Made by a program: the position numbers and the translations under genes
Notes under the pieces: generated by a model
What the model was told of the DNA's origin: nothing
Databases searched by the model: none
The model's input: only the letters and a program-made list of their open reading frames with translations
Origin: Escherichia coli
Lineage (GTDB): Bacteria; Pseudomonadota; Gammaproteobacteria; Enterobacterales; Enterobacteriaceae
DNA: 64,000 nucleotides
Direction: 5' to 3'
Assembly: GCF_036503815.1 (NCBI RefSeq)
Contig: NZ_AP027764.1
Location: forward strand, 4,712,001 to 4,776,000
Shown: positions 1-8,736 of the stretch, piece after piece
Position numbering within the stretch: the first letter of the stretch is position 1
Layout: each line of letters opens with the position of its first letter

Positions 1-484
1 GGTCTGCCCAGGAGATTTTCTGACCATATTTCTGTTTGATTGGCCACAACAGACGACGCGCTTTATCGAGGCTGACGTTATCCGGCCATGAATTCAGCGG
101 TGCAAAACGTTGCTGACCACGACCCGCGCCGCCGCGTCCGTCGATGGAACGGTAAGTACCCGCACCGTGCCAGGCCATACGAATAAACAGACCGGCGTAG
201 CTGCCCCAGTCGGCGGGCCACCACGGTTGAGATTCTGTCAGCAGGGCTTTCAGATCTTTTTTCAGGCCGTAGTAATCTAATTTGCTGAATTCTTTGCGGT
301 AGTCAAAGTCCTCACCCAGCGGGTTAGAACGATTAGAATGTTGGTTTAACAGGTCAACACGGAGTTGATTTGGCCACCAGTCGCGCGTGGTTGTGCCCCC
401 ACCCGCGCTCTGGTCGTGACCGCCCTGATGGAACGGGCATTTGCCAGTGGCTGTCGTGTTATGGATATCGTCTGACGTGCTCAT
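1..484 (-). CDS. katG: Catalase-peroxidase KatG, N-terminal part (cut by window edge)
   Basis: Bifunctional haem enzyme that destroys hydrogen peroxide (catalase and peroxidase activities) in the cytoplasm. Only the first 161 codons are here; the gene runs off the left edge. The start is the ATG at 482-484. The translation opens [19 protein letters not shown] and holds the distal haem-pocket motif [12 protein letters not shown], with the Arg, Trp and His residues (about 102, 105, 106) that activate peroxide. The gene follows metF in the same direction, as in K-12. In E. coli katG is induced by OxyR; a candidate site lies upstream at about 566-600. Confidence 0.97.
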
Positions 485-565
485 CAATGTGCTCCCCTCT
501 ACAGTGTTACCGTTACGATACACAGCGTTAGAGAGAAGTTATAATTGAATTAATCCACGGATGCG

Positions 566-600
566 ATAGTTGAGATCTTACATATTGTTGGTTAAAGAGA
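566..600. promoter_or_regulatory. Candidate OxyR site upstream of katG
   Basis: The stretch beginning ATAGTTGAGATCTTA at 566 fits the OxyR element ATAGnTnnnAnCTAT well, and a weaker second element follows about one helical turn later. It lies 80-115 bp upstream of the katG start. That OxyR controls katG is established for E. coli; that this is the site is inference from the motif. Confidence 0.45.
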
Positions 601-694
601 TGTAGATCAAATTGATCGTAATTAAGACTTTTTGATTATGTCCGATTTCGGACAAATGCTTTATAAAAAAGGTTTTAGCTTCGTATTCTTCAAG

Positions 695-743
695 AAATGA
701 GGGAGAAAACAAGGCTGACTACCTTATTTTCTCACTCGCATTT
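695..743. repeat. Long imperfect inverted repeat between katG and metF
   Basis: Arms of about 20 bases (AAATGAGGGAGAAAACAAGG on the left, its near complement on the right) flank a 7-base loop. A shorter nested palindrome follows at 773-800 (TTTGTGATCACA...TTTTCACAAA). Both lie just downstream of the metF stop on its strand and may act as 3' end or processing structures; neither has a clean T-run. The rest of the 327-bp gap (485-811) holds the katG promoter region and no ORF. Confidence 0.5.
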
Positions 744-811
744 CGAGGCAGCATTTTGTGCTCTGTTTAAAATTTGTGATCACAGTGTGATTTTCACAAA
801 AGGCACACTAT

Positions 812-1702
812 TTATAAACCAGGACGAACACCCAGCGTATGGCAAATCGCATAACTCATTTCAGCGCGGTTAAGCGTATAGAAGTGGAAATCTTTCACTC
901 CTTCACGGCTTAAAATCTTCACCATATCCATGGCAATATTCGCGCCCACCAGCTTGCGGGTTTCAGCGTCGTCGTCCAGCCCGTCAAACATTTGCGCCAT
1001 CCACGCCGGAATACGCACGTTGGTCATGTCAGCGAATTTCTTCGCCTGTTTAAAGTTAGATACCGGCAAAATTCCCGGAATAATTTCCACATCAATACCC
1101 GCCGATACGCAGCGGTCACGAAAACGCAGGTAGCTTTCGACATCAAAGAAGAACTGAGTAATCGCGCGGTTGGCTCCGGCATCGACTTTGCGTTTCAGGT
1201 TGAGCAAATCCGCCTGAGCGCTTTTCGCTTCCGGATGTACTTCCGGATACGCCGCCACGGAGATATCGAAATCTGCCACTTCTTTTAACAGCGTCACCAG
1301 GTCAGAAGCATACATTTCCGGCTTACCGCTTCCCGGCGGCAGGTCGCCACGCAGCGCCACGATATGACGAATACCGTTATTCCAGTAGTCGCGTGCAATG
1401 GTGCGCAGCTCGTCGGGCGTCGCATCAATGCAAGTAAGATGCGGCGCCGCTTCCAGACCAGTGCGATCTTTAATGCCTTTAATAATGCTGTGCGTACGGT
1501 CGCGCTCGCCGGAGTTCGCGCCATAGGTCACCGATACAAACTTCGGTTTCAGACTGCTAAGGCGATCGATGGAGTTCCACAGGGTCTGCTCCATTTCACT
1601 GGTACGCGGCGGGAAAAACTCGAACGAAACGTTAATCTGCCCCTGGACTTCTGCCAGACTCTGATTCAGGGCATCCCGCTGGCTGGCGTGAAAAAAGCTC
1701 AT
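812..1702 (-). CDS. metF: 5,10-methylenetetrahydrofolate reductase MetF
   Basis: FAD enzyme that reduces methylenetetrahydrofolate to 5-methyltetrahydrofolate, the methyl donor for homocysteine in methionine synthesis. It has 296 aa, the length of K-12 MetF. Typical segments are FEFFPPRTSEME near the N-terminus (with the active-site Glu), VTYGANSGERDRTH and ITQFFFDVESYLRFRD. It is transcribed away from five tandem met boxes at 1744-1783, so MetJ-SAM repression is expected. In K-12 metL lies directly upstream; here two extra genes (2085-4901) separate them. Confidence 0.98.
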   Translation of the reverse strand: MSFFHASQRDALNQSLAEVQGQINVSFEFFPPRTSEMEQTLWNSIDRLSSLKPKFVSVTYGANSGERDRTHSIIKGIKDRTGLEAAPHLTCIDATPDELRTIARDYWNNGIRHIVALRGDLPPGSGKPEMYASDLVTLLKEVADFDISVAAYPEVHPEAKSAQADLLNLKRKVDAGANRAITQFFFDVESYLRFRDRCVSAGIDVEIIPGILPVSNFKQAKKFADMTNVRIPAWMAQMFDGLDDDAETRKLVGANIAMDMVKILSREGVKDFHFYTLNRAEMSYAICHTLGVRPGL

Positions 1703-1743
1703 ACCTTACCTCATCAATCGCTTGTAGTTATATGTTGTGTTGT

Positions 1744-1783
1744 GCACATCTATCCGTTTAGACGTCCAGATGTAAAGATGAAG
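1744..1783 (-). promoter_or_regulatory. MetJ operator of metF (five tandem met boxes)
   Basis: Five contiguous 8-mers resemble the met box AGACGTCT: GCACATCT, ATCCGTTT, AGACGTCC, AGATGTAA, AGATGAAG. The third box matches 7 of 8. The array ends 41 bp upstream of the metF start. MetJ dimers bind adjacent boxes cooperatively with S-adenosylmethionine. The array and its phase are read directly from the sequence; function follows from the known regulon. Confidence 0.88.
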
Positions 1784-1982
1784 GAAAAGCTGAAGGGCGT
1801 CAACCGAAAAATGACCAATGATGGTGAGGAAAAATCAGGGAAGATGAAAAAAACTCATCTTAATTAGAGGTAATAAAGAGATTTCTTTATAGCGCAATCA
1901 ACCTCACTCGTTTTGACTGATATACAGGCAACACAACGGCACCTGTTCTCATTCGAAAAACAACGCCCTGCCACCGGATGGT

Positions 1983-2028
1983 GATGCTAAAGCATCTGAT
2001 TCGGCCTGCGCTCTCGTGTAGGCCGAAT
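1983..2028. repeat. REP-like palindromes between metF and the nucleotidase gene
   Basis: Two perfect hairpins occur in tandem: GATGC/GCATC (1983-1996) and ATTCGGCCT/AGGCCGAAT (1999-2028, 12-base loop). The sequence resembles a degenerate REP element (GCCTGATGCG...TCAGGCCTAC type). It sits downstream of the 5'-nucleotidase gene (ends 2085) and may protect its mRNA 3' end or stop transcription. The remainder of 1703-2084 holds the metF promoter and met boxes; no other gene is seen. Confidence 0.6.
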
Positions 2029-2084
2029 ACAGAATCTGCGAAATCAACTGGTAACAAACAGTAGAGTCAACTCAGTGCGTACTT

Positions 2085-3638
2085 TTATTTAATATCTTTC
2101 ACGCGCATACCGTTGATCTGTTCATCCGTGATGGTATTACCCGCTTTAAAGTAATCAACCACCGCGTGATAAACGTAATAACCGCCCGTCGTATTGCGCG
2201 CTTTACCCTCGGTAAACGCGGTAAAACCATCTCCACCATCAGCAAGGAAACTCTGAGTAGCAATGTGGTAAACCGTCGCATCTTCAATCGGTTTGCCATT
2301 CAGCGTCAGCGAGATAACCCGCTGACCAACCGGCTTGCTGCTGTCGTACTTCATTTCCAGGCCTTTCGATACCTGTAAAACGCCATTACTTAAACTTGCG
2401 CCGTGTTCCATCAAACTGCGTAATTGTTTACCCGTGAGTTCCATCGTCACCAGTTCGTTGGGGAACGGGAAGGTACTGATGACGCCACCCATCGTAATTG
2501 CACCCGCCGGGATCTCATTGCGAATCCCACCAGAGTTGGTTAACGCCAACTGGGTATTTTTACCCGCCGCTGCCAGCAAAGCGTCTGCCGCCAGGTTCCC
2601 GAGAGAAGCTGATTCACCATAGGCACGTTTTAGTTCAACCGGCGATTGCGCCACCGTTTGCTGCACGACTTCATCCAGCTTTTTATTCCAACTATCAATC
2701 ACCTGTTTTGTTTGCGGATCGGGCTTCCACTCGTCGGCGTAAAGGGTTTTAAGCTCGAAGTTTTTCACCGTAAAAGTGTGCGGCTTCTCTTTGTAGTCGA
2801 GAACCAGTTTACCCACATCAATCCCGCCGCTGTCAGTGGAGAGGATTAACGTATTGCCGACTTTAATCGGTTCCGGCGTACCCACATGTGCATGCCCGGT
2901 GATCAAAATATCCAGCCCTTTCACCTGACTTGCCGTCTGAATATCTTTATCCAGTGCGCGGCGCACATCTGTGCCCCCCATACTGGACTGGCGGGCCGGA
3001 ACACCTTCGTGAATCAGCGCAACGGTCAAATCAACCTTGCCTTTGAGTTCATCGATATAACGTTGTAGCCATTTAATTTCATCACGCGCCTCAATACCCA
3101 CTCGCGTTGCCGCAGATACCGTATCATTAAAGGCAAATACACCGTGCAAACCAATCACGCCAATTTTCACGCCGTCTTTTTCAATGATGGTATAGGGCTT
3201 ATCCCAGAATGATTTACTGCTGTTCTGATAAAAAACATTACCCTGCACAATCGGGAATTTTGCCTGACTCAACTGTAATAACGTATTGTCCCAGCCGTGA
3301 TCAAATTCATGATTACCTATAGTGACCGCATCGAATGGCATGGTATTCATAATATCGATAATCGCCTTGCCTTTAGTCAGGCTGCTGATATACGGCCCGG
3401 TAAAATAGTCACCCGCATCAAAAAACCAGGTCGCTTTGTTTTTAGCTTTTTCTTGTTTAACAAGCGTAGTGATATTTGCCCAGCCGCCAATATCCCGTTT
3501 ACCGTCAGCAATCCACGGCACTTTATAAGGCTCTACATGTGCATGGAGGTCGTTGGTATAAATAATGGTGACATCTTTGGCGCAGGCCCAAAACGGCAGT
3601 GTTAATGCGATACCCGCAGCAAGCATTTTAATTTTCAT
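2085..3638 (-). CDS. Secreted 5'-nucleotidase / UDP-sugar hydrolase family protein
   Basis: Metallophosphoesterase of the UshA/5'-nucleotidase family, expected in the periplasm to dephosphorylate nucleotides. From the ATG at 3638 it has 517 aa; a TTG two codons upstream is in frame, but GGAAGGG lies 7 nt before this ATG, so I prefer it. A signal peptide (KIKMLAAGIALTLPFWACA) is followed by metal-site motifs IIYTNDLHAH, FFDAGDY, GNHEFDHG and GHAHVGT. The C-terminal substrate domain shows LTNSGGIRNEIPAG and FLADGGDGFTAF. I do not recall it in K-12 between metF and metL; its own substrate is unknown. A perfect CRP site lies 60 bp upstream, suggesting use in carbon or phosphate scavenging. Confidence 0.9.
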   Translation of the reverse strand: MKIKMLAAGIALTLPFWACAKDVTIIYTNDLHAHVEPYKVPWIADGKRDIGGWANITTLVKQEKAKNKATWFFDAGDYFTGPYISSLTKGKAIIDIMNTMPFDAVTIGNHEFDHGWDNTLLQLSQAKFPIVQGNVFYQNSSKSFWDKPYTIIEKDGVKIGVIGLHGVFAFNDTVSAATRVGIEARDEIKWLQRYIDELKGKVDLTVALIHEGVPARQSSMGGTDVRRALDKDIQTASQVKGLDILITGHAHVGTPEPIKVGNTLILSTDSGGIDVGKLVLDYKEKPHTFTVKNFELKTLYADEWKPDPQTKQVIDSWNKKLDEVVQQTVAQSPVELKRAYGESASLGNLAADALLAAAGKNTQLALTNSGGIRNEIPAGAITMGGVISTFPFPNELVTMELTGKQLRSLMEHGASLSNGVLQVSKGLEMKYDSSKPVGQRVISLTLNGKPIEDATVYHIATQSFLADGGDGFTAFTEGKARNTTGGYYVYHAVVDYFKAGNTITDEQINGMRVKDIK

Positions 3639-3697
3639 AAACAATCCCTTCCAGTGAGATAAAGGATTGCTACATTACGTTCTGAAAGAGTTATTTA

Positions 3698-3713
3698 TGT
3701 GAGAGAAATCACA
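3698..3713. promoter_or_regulatory. Consensus CRP site between divergent genes
   Basis: TGTGA-GAGAAA-TCACA matches the CRP core consensus TGTGA-N6-TCACA at all ten conserved positions. It is centred about 67 bp upstream of the nucleotidase start (3638) and 65 bp upstream of the divergent zinc-ribbon gene (3771), so it could serve either. The site is seen directly; its function is inferred. Confidence 0.75.
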
Positions 3714-3770
3714 TCCACAGGGGAGCGTCGCCGGACAAAATCAACGACCTTGTGAAATCGTTGGTGATAT

Positions 3771-4901
3771 ATGTCGACTCTGTTTACGATTAATGCCTGC
3801 AAGTCGTTTGGTTGCCGTAATTTAGGGCAGCCAACATCTAAAGATTACAGCTGGCCCGACTATCGACTGGGTTATCCGGCATTGCACTGTCGGGCATGTG
3901 GCAGTTACCCGCCGTTGTTTGACGAGCAACAATTTCGTGACTGGCTGTCAGTTCACTTATCTACTTTTGCAACTGAGAAAGGCCATTTTTGCCCGGTATG
4001 TTATGGCACAGAGACGATTTGTTATGGTCACAATCCACAGGGATCGCAACGCATTCAATGTCGTAACTGCAAAAAAGTCTGGACACCCAAACAATATCAG
4101 AAAGAAATAACGCCTCCCGAAATAATCGAAACGGTTGCTCTTCTGGTGCCATTTCAGGGAGCCAGCGGCGGGCAAAAATTGTATGTTTTAATGAGTTTTG
4201 ATGCTCTTCGCGGTAATATTCTTCATCTTTCTACTAATTACACGCTGCATCAGGCTGGAGAAAGTCTGCATTATCGATACAGAGGAAATGCAGAATCAGA
4301 GTTACACGACAATAATATTGTACAACGCGTTGATATGCGCGAAGCACAATTTCTACGCCGCAGTCAGTTTGATGAAATTCAGTATGGCAGCGCAGCGCTC
4401 AAGCGCAATGCTAAAGGCGCTATTCTGCGTCCGGTTATCTCGGCGCACGGGCATTTCAGGGTACTGAATATTCTCTTCCCTACGGTAAAAACGCATGTAA
4501 TTTCACACGAGTGTTTTTTAAGAGGTGCGATTATTACGGCCTGGGCTGATCTGTTTCGCCAACAGCAAGGTGAAATCTGGTTTATTGAAGAGGAAATCGC
4601 TGACAGTACCGATAATACGCCCTGGTGCTTTCAGGGAACAACTTATCACGGCTGGTGGAAAAATCAGTGGCAACTCTGGGTACAGGGAAAAAATCGTAAA
4701 ATGGTATGTGCATTAACGGGCGGAAAGAGTAGCAAAGCAGAAATGCTCTCTTTAGCAACCAGCAGACATTTTATCCACTGGCTACATAAACAAGCCGTAT
4801 TTACTCACAGCACCCCGCTTTCAGCAGGGCGCGTTACGCAAATACTGCTTTCTCTGGCTCAGGATTACAACAACTGCGCCAGACGGTTAATATCCGACTG
4901 A
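3771..4901 (+). CDS. Double zinc-ribbon protein with an IS1 InsA-like finger, unknown function
   Basis: 376 aa, not recognised as a named gene. Two four-cysteine ribbons are visible: C10, C15, C40, C43, and C74, C77, C97, C100. The second (CPVC...GSQRIQCRNCKKVW) has the layout of the IS1 InsA finger (CPxC...GxQRYxCxxCxKTW). The remaining 270 residues show no DDE transposase signature and no helicase or nuclease motif that I can see. No terminal inverted repeats were noticed, so it is not an obvious insertion sequence. It is divergent from the nucleotidase gene, and its last 37 bp lie antisense to the 3' end of metL, which is unusual. Possible roles: a domesticated DNA-binding protein or regulator of its neighbour (inference). 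Confidence 0.75.
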   Translation: MSTLFTINACKSFGCRNLGQPTSKDYSWPDYRLGYPALHCRACGSYPPLFDEQQFRDWLSVHLSTFATEKGHFCPVCYGTETICYGHNPQGSQRIQCRNCKKVWTPKQYQKEITPPEIIETVALLVPFQGASGGQKLYVLMSFDALRGNILHLSTNYTLHQAGESLHYRYRGNAESELHDNNIVQRVDMREAQFLRRSQFDEIQYGSAALKRNAKGAILRPVISAHGHFRVLNILFPTVKTHVISHECFLRGAIITAWADLFRQQQGEIWFIEEEIADSTDNTPWCFQGTTYHGWWKNQWQLWVQGKNRKMVCALTGGKSSKAEMLSLATSRHFIHWLHKQAVFTHSTPLSAGRVTQILLSLAQDYNNCARRLISD

Positions 4902-7297
4902 ATCGCCCCGGCGGTGACGTCGCGCCCTGCACCTGGCCCGCGGATCACCAGCGGGTTGTCGCGATACCAGCGGCTTTCGATGGCAAAGACGTTATCGCAC
5001 GGTAGTAGTGATGCCAGCGGATGGTCTTCTCGCACCGCTTCCACGCCTACTCGCGCTTTGCCGTTGGCATCGAAACGCGCCACGTAGCGCAACACCAGCC
5101 CCATTTCACGGGCCGCTTCCAACCGTTGTACCATCTGCTCATTAAGTTCATCGCCATTTTCAAAGAAATGGTCGATGCTTCCACCTTCGCAATGGGTTGG
5201 CACCAGTGATTCAACACGCACCTGGTCCGGTTCAATGTTGTAACCCGCTTCACGCGCCAGAATCACCAGCTTGCGCATCACGTCTTTGCCGGAGAGGTCA
5301 TCACGCGGGTCAGGTTCAGTTAAGCCCTGCTGCCACGCCTGATCCACCAGCTCGGTAAACGGCACGCTACCGTCGAATTGCAGGAACAGCCAGGAGAGTG
5401 TGCCGGAGAAGATCCCGCTGATCGACAAAATAGTGTCGCCGCTGTCGATCAGATCGCGCACGGTATGGTTGATCGGCAAACCTGCGCCGACGGTGGCGTT
5501 GTATAGCCAGTGACGCCCGGTTTTTTCGAACGCGTCGTGGATCTGGCGATATTTATTGCTGTCGCTCGCTCCCGCCAGTTTGTTGGCACTGATGACGTGG
5601 AAACCGTGGCTGGCGAAATCGAGGTATTGATCGGCCAGTTGCTGACTGGCGGTAACGTCCAGCACCACTAAATCATCATACGGATGGGCACGCATCCACA
5701 GGAATAGCGACTCTTCATCCTGCTCGACGGCTTCATCATTAAAGAAGGCTAGCGCGCGGCTGGCGTCCAGCCCGTCATAGCTCAACAGGCTACGGCGGCT
5801 GTCCACCACGCCTGCCAGCACAAATTCAAAGCCGGTGCGCGCCGAGAGCGTGCTCTGCTCACGGGCGAACAGTTCCAGCCAGCGGGAACCGATATTGCCC
5901 TTACCGAACAATACCAGGCCGATGCGTTTTTCTGCGCGGAAGACGGACTGATGCAGCCCCTGAATCAGGCTTTCGGTCGGCCCGGTGCGCAGTACTGCCA
6001 CCAGGCTGATGCCGTCATCGGACTGCCAGGTAAACTCGACCGGCTGGCCTTTCAGTTGCTGCCAGAAGCGGTGGCAATGCAGCGGGTTACGGGTGACGCC
6101 TGCACCAACCATCGCCACCAGCGCCAGCCCCTGACGCAGGCGCAGTTCGCCGGGTAATCCCGCTTCGTCGAGGATTTTCAGCGCACTGTCGGCCACTTCC
6201 GAGGTGTAGCAAAATTGCAGCAACTGGCGATCGTTATGCACGCCAACTGCCAGTGGGCGCACCTGAGCACGTTTCAGGATTTGGTCGATCTCTTTATGCG
6301 CCAGTTTAAAATCCTGACTGGCGGGCACCTGAAACTCAATCAAACAGACATCATCGTGGCTGGTGACAATACGCGCGCCAGTACCTGAGGCCAGCACGCG
6401 TTCAATGCGCGTGGAACCTTGATCCGGCGTGTAGCTACAGCGCAGCTGCAGGTCGATTTCGCTGCCAGAAACTGGCTGTAAAGTACGGGCGTGAAGAACG
6501 GGGGCCGCCAGACGCGCCAGTTCGCTGGCTTCATCCAGACGCAGCAACGGCAGCAGGCAGGCGTCTTTCACTTTACGCGGGTCGGCGCTATATACCCCGG
6601 CGACGTCGCTCCAGATGGTTACGCGGGAAACTCCCGCCAGCGCACCGATTTGTGTCGCGGAATAGTCGGAACCGTTACGCCCCAGCAGCACCGTTTCACC
6701 GGCGTTGTTACGGCTGATAAACCCGGTCACCACCAGACGTTTGCCCGGATGTTGTACCAGTAGCTGTTGCAGCAACGGGTAAGAAAGCCCTTCATCAACC
6801 TGCGGCTGCGCGGCGCGTTCAGCGCGTAAAAACTCGCGGGCATCAAGCCAGGCCGCTGGCAGCCCTTGTTGATTAAGTACCGCAGACATCAGGCGCGCCG
6901 ACCACACTTCACCGTGGCCCACCACTTCCGCATACACCGCATCGTTAATACCGCTGTCGAGCAGCGCCGCCAGGCGTTCCAGATCGCTGACAAAAGCGCT
7001 AATGAGGCTATCGGCTTCTTCAGCGGGTAGCAGGCCGCTAATCAGATCGCACTGATAGCGACGCAGCGTTTGTTGAACCTGATGCGCAGAGAGACGATCG
7101 GTCTGGCTTAGTTTCAACCAGTTAATCAACTGGTTAGTGGTGCTACCGGCGGCGGAAACCACCATCATATCGTCAGGCTGAGAGTACTCCGCCATAATGC
7201 CCGCGACACGCAAATAACACTTCACATCAGCCAGACTACTGCCACCAAATTTATGCAGTTGACGACCTTTCGCCCCTGCCTGCGCAATCACACTCAT
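4865..7297 (-). CDS. metL: Bifunctional aspartokinase II / homoserine dehydrogenase II
   Basis: Catalyses the first (aspartate to aspartyl phosphate) and third (semialdehyde to homoserine) steps of methionine synthesis. It has 810 aa: an N-terminal aspartokinase (HKFGGSSLADVKCYL at 15; LLGRNGSDYSATQ), a central regulatory part, and C-terminal homoserine dehydrogenase starting at VLFGKGNIGSRWLELF, with the catalytic region LSGKDVMRKLVILARE. The start lies 2 nt past the metB stop, so the two are one operon under the MetJ operator at 8524-8571. The 3' end overlaps the opposite-strand zinc-ribbon gene by 37 bp. Confidence 0.98.
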   Translation of the reverse strand: MSVIAQAGAKGRQLHKFGGSSLADVKCYLRVAGIMAEYSQPDDMMVVSAAGSTTNQLINWLKLSQTDRLSAHQVQQTLRRYQCDLISGLLPAEEADSLISAFVSDLERLAALLDSGINDAVYAEVVGHGEVWSARLMSAVLNQQGLPAAWLDAREFLRAERAAQPQVDEGLSYPLLQQLLVQHPGKRLVVTGFISRNNAGETVLLGRNGSDYSATQIGALAGVSRVTIWSDVAGVYSADPRKVKDACLLPLLRLDEASELARLAAPVLHARTLQPVSGSEIDLQLRCSYTPDQGSTRIERVLASGTGARIVTSHDDVCLIEFQVPASQDFKLAHKEIDQILKRAQVRPLAVGVHNDRQLLQFCYTSEVADSALKILDEAGLPGELRLRQGLALVAMVGAGVTRNPLHCHRFWQQLKGQPVEFTWQSDDGISLVAVLRTGPTESLIQGLHQSVFRAEKRIGLVLFGKGNIGSRWLELFAREQSTLSARTGFEFVLAGVVDSRRSLLSYDGLDASRALAFFNDEAVEQDEESLFLWMRAHPYDDLVVLDVTASQQLADQYLDFASHGFHVISANKLAGASDSNKYRQIHDAFEKTGRHWLYNATVGAGLPINHTVRDLIDSGDTILSISGIFSGTLSWLFLQFDGSVPFTELVDQAWQQGLTEPDPRDDLSGKDVMRKLVILAREAGYNIEPDQVRVESLVPTHCEGGSIDHFFENGDELNEQMVQRLEAAREMGLVLRYVARFDANGKARVGVEAVREDHPLASLLPCDNVFAIESRWYRDNPLVIRGPGAGRDVTAGAIQSDINRLAQLL

Positions 7298-7299
7298 TT

Positions 7300-8460
7300 T
7301 TACCCCTTGTTTGCAGCCCGGAAGCCATTTTCCAGGTCGGCAATTAAATCTTCGCCATCTTCAATACCGGTGGAGATACGCAGCAGCGTCTCGGAGATCC
7401 CGGCGGCAGCACGCGCTTCTGGTGCCATGCCTGCATGTGTCATGGTTGCGGCGTGAGAGATTAAACTTTCCACTCCCCCTAATGATTCCGCCAGCGTAAA
7501 CAACGACAACCCGCCCAGGAAACGACGCAGCGTCTGCTCATCGCCATCCAGTTCAAAACTCAACATTGCGCCAAAGCCTTTTTGCTGGCGCGCAGCAATT
7601 TCATGCCCTTGATTTTCCGGCAGCGACGGGTGATACAGTTTTTTCACCAACGGCTGGGTTTGCAGATATTTCACAATCGCCTGCGCGTTGCGCTGGGCCA
7701 GCTCCATACGCGGCACCAGCGTTCGCAAACCGCGCAGCAACAAATAACTGTCAAACGCGCCGCCCGTCACGCCAATATTGTTTGCCCACCAGGCCAGTTC
7801 GGTGACAACGTCCGGGTCTTTAGCAATCACCACGCCAGCCACTACATCTGAGTGACCGTTCAGATATTTCGTGCATGAATGCAACACCAGATCGGCACCT
7901 AATGCCAGCGGATTTTGTAATGCCGGGCTTAAGAAGGTGTTATCCACCACGCTCACCGCCCCGACTTCCCTTGCCAGATGGCAGATTTTCGCAATATCCA
8001 CGACGCGTAACAATGGATTACTTGGGCTTTCTACCAGTACCAGTTTGGGTTTTTCTGCCAGCGCTGCCCGTAATGCTTGTTCATCGCCTTGATCAACAAA
8101 CAGCACGCGATAACAGCCGCGTTTCGCCAGGCTGTCGAACAGGCGATAGCTGCCGCCGTAGCAGTCGTGCGGCGCAACCAGCAAATCGCCAGGTTTCAAA
8201 AAGACGGTCGTTACCAGGTGGATGGCAGACATGCCGGTATTAGTCAGCACTGCACCAGCACCGCCTTCCAGTTCAGCCAGCGCACGCTGAACCACATCGC
8301 GCGTTGGGTTGCCGCGACGCGAGTAATCATGCGCGCGCGGTTCATTAAATCCGGTAAAGTTATAGGTGCTGGAAAGATGGATGGGAGGGACAACGCAACC
8401 ATACTGTTCGTCGTCATTTAACCCGCTACGCACTGCAATGGTGGCCTGTTTACGCGTCAT
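7300..8460 (-). CDS. metB: Cystathionine gamma-synthase MetB
   Basis: PLP enzyme joining O-succinylhomoserine and cysteine to cystathionine. I use the ATG at 8460 (MTRKQATIAVRSGLNDDEQ), giving 386 aa as in K-12; the frame is open further upstream but that stretch is the operator region. The PLP-binding Lys is in HSCTKYLNGHSDVVAG, and the family signature GGSYRLFD and SRRGNPTRD are present. First gene of the metBL operon, divergent from metJ. Confidence 0.98.
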   Translation of the reverse strand: MTRKQATIAVRSGLNDDEQYGCVVPPIHLSSTYNFTGFNEPRAHDYSRRGNPTRDVVQRALAELEGGAGAVLTNTGMSAIHLVTTVFLKPGDLLVAPHDCYGGSYRLFDSLAKRGCYRVLFVDQGDEQALRAALAEKPKLVLVESPSNPLLRVVDIAKICHLAREVGAVSVVDNTFLSPALQNPLALGADLVLHSCTKYLNGHSDVVAGVVIAKDPDVVTELAWWANNIGVTGGAFDSYLLLRGLRTLVPRMELAQRNAQAIVKYLQTQPLVKKLYHPSLPENQGHEIAARQQKGFGAMLSFELDGDEQTLRRFLGGLSLFTLAESLGGVESLISHAATMTHAGMAPEARAAAGISETLLRISTGIEDGEDLIADLENGFRAANKG

Positions 8461-8523
8461 GTGATGAAGTTCCCTGGGCTTGGTCGGTGAAATGTCAGGC
8501 ACCAGAGTAAACATTGTGTTAAT

Positions 8524-8571
8524 GGACGTCAATACATCTGGACATCTAAACTTCTTTGCGTATAGATTGAG
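8524..8571. promoter_or_regulatory. MetJ operator in the metB-metJ divergent region
   Basis: Tandem 8-mers in phase: GGACGTCA, ATACATCT, GGACATCT, AAACTTCT, TTGCGTAT, AGATTGAG. The first four are near the met box AGACGTCT; the last two are degenerate. The array lies 64 bp upstream of metB and about 165 bp upstream of metJ, in the position of the known metBJ operator, so it should repress metBL and autoregulate metJ. Confidence 0.88.
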
Positions 8572-8736
8572 CAAATCCCAAATAGCCGTTAAAATTATAT
8601 GCATTATCACGCCGACAGGTGCATTACACGATGTCACGGTAACGCCTGTACGGTAAACTATGCGGGTTTACGGTCAGTACCCACATAAATTGTGTGGTCT
8701 GGTCTCAATTTATTGACGAAGAGGATTAAGTATCTC

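Noticed and set aside
773..800. TGTGATCACAGTGTGATTTT-like repeats as a CRP site
   Set aside because: Half-sites are present but the spacing does not fit TGTGA-N6-TCACA; treated as a palindrome only.
1364..1867. 167-codon plus-strand ORF opposite metF and its promoter
   Set aside because: Mostly antisense to metF with no ribosome-binding site or recognisable protein; a shadow frame.
3771..4901. Complete IS1-like insertion sequence
   Set aside because: Only the zinc finger resembles InsA; no InsB-like DDE core, terminal inverted repeats or target duplication seen.
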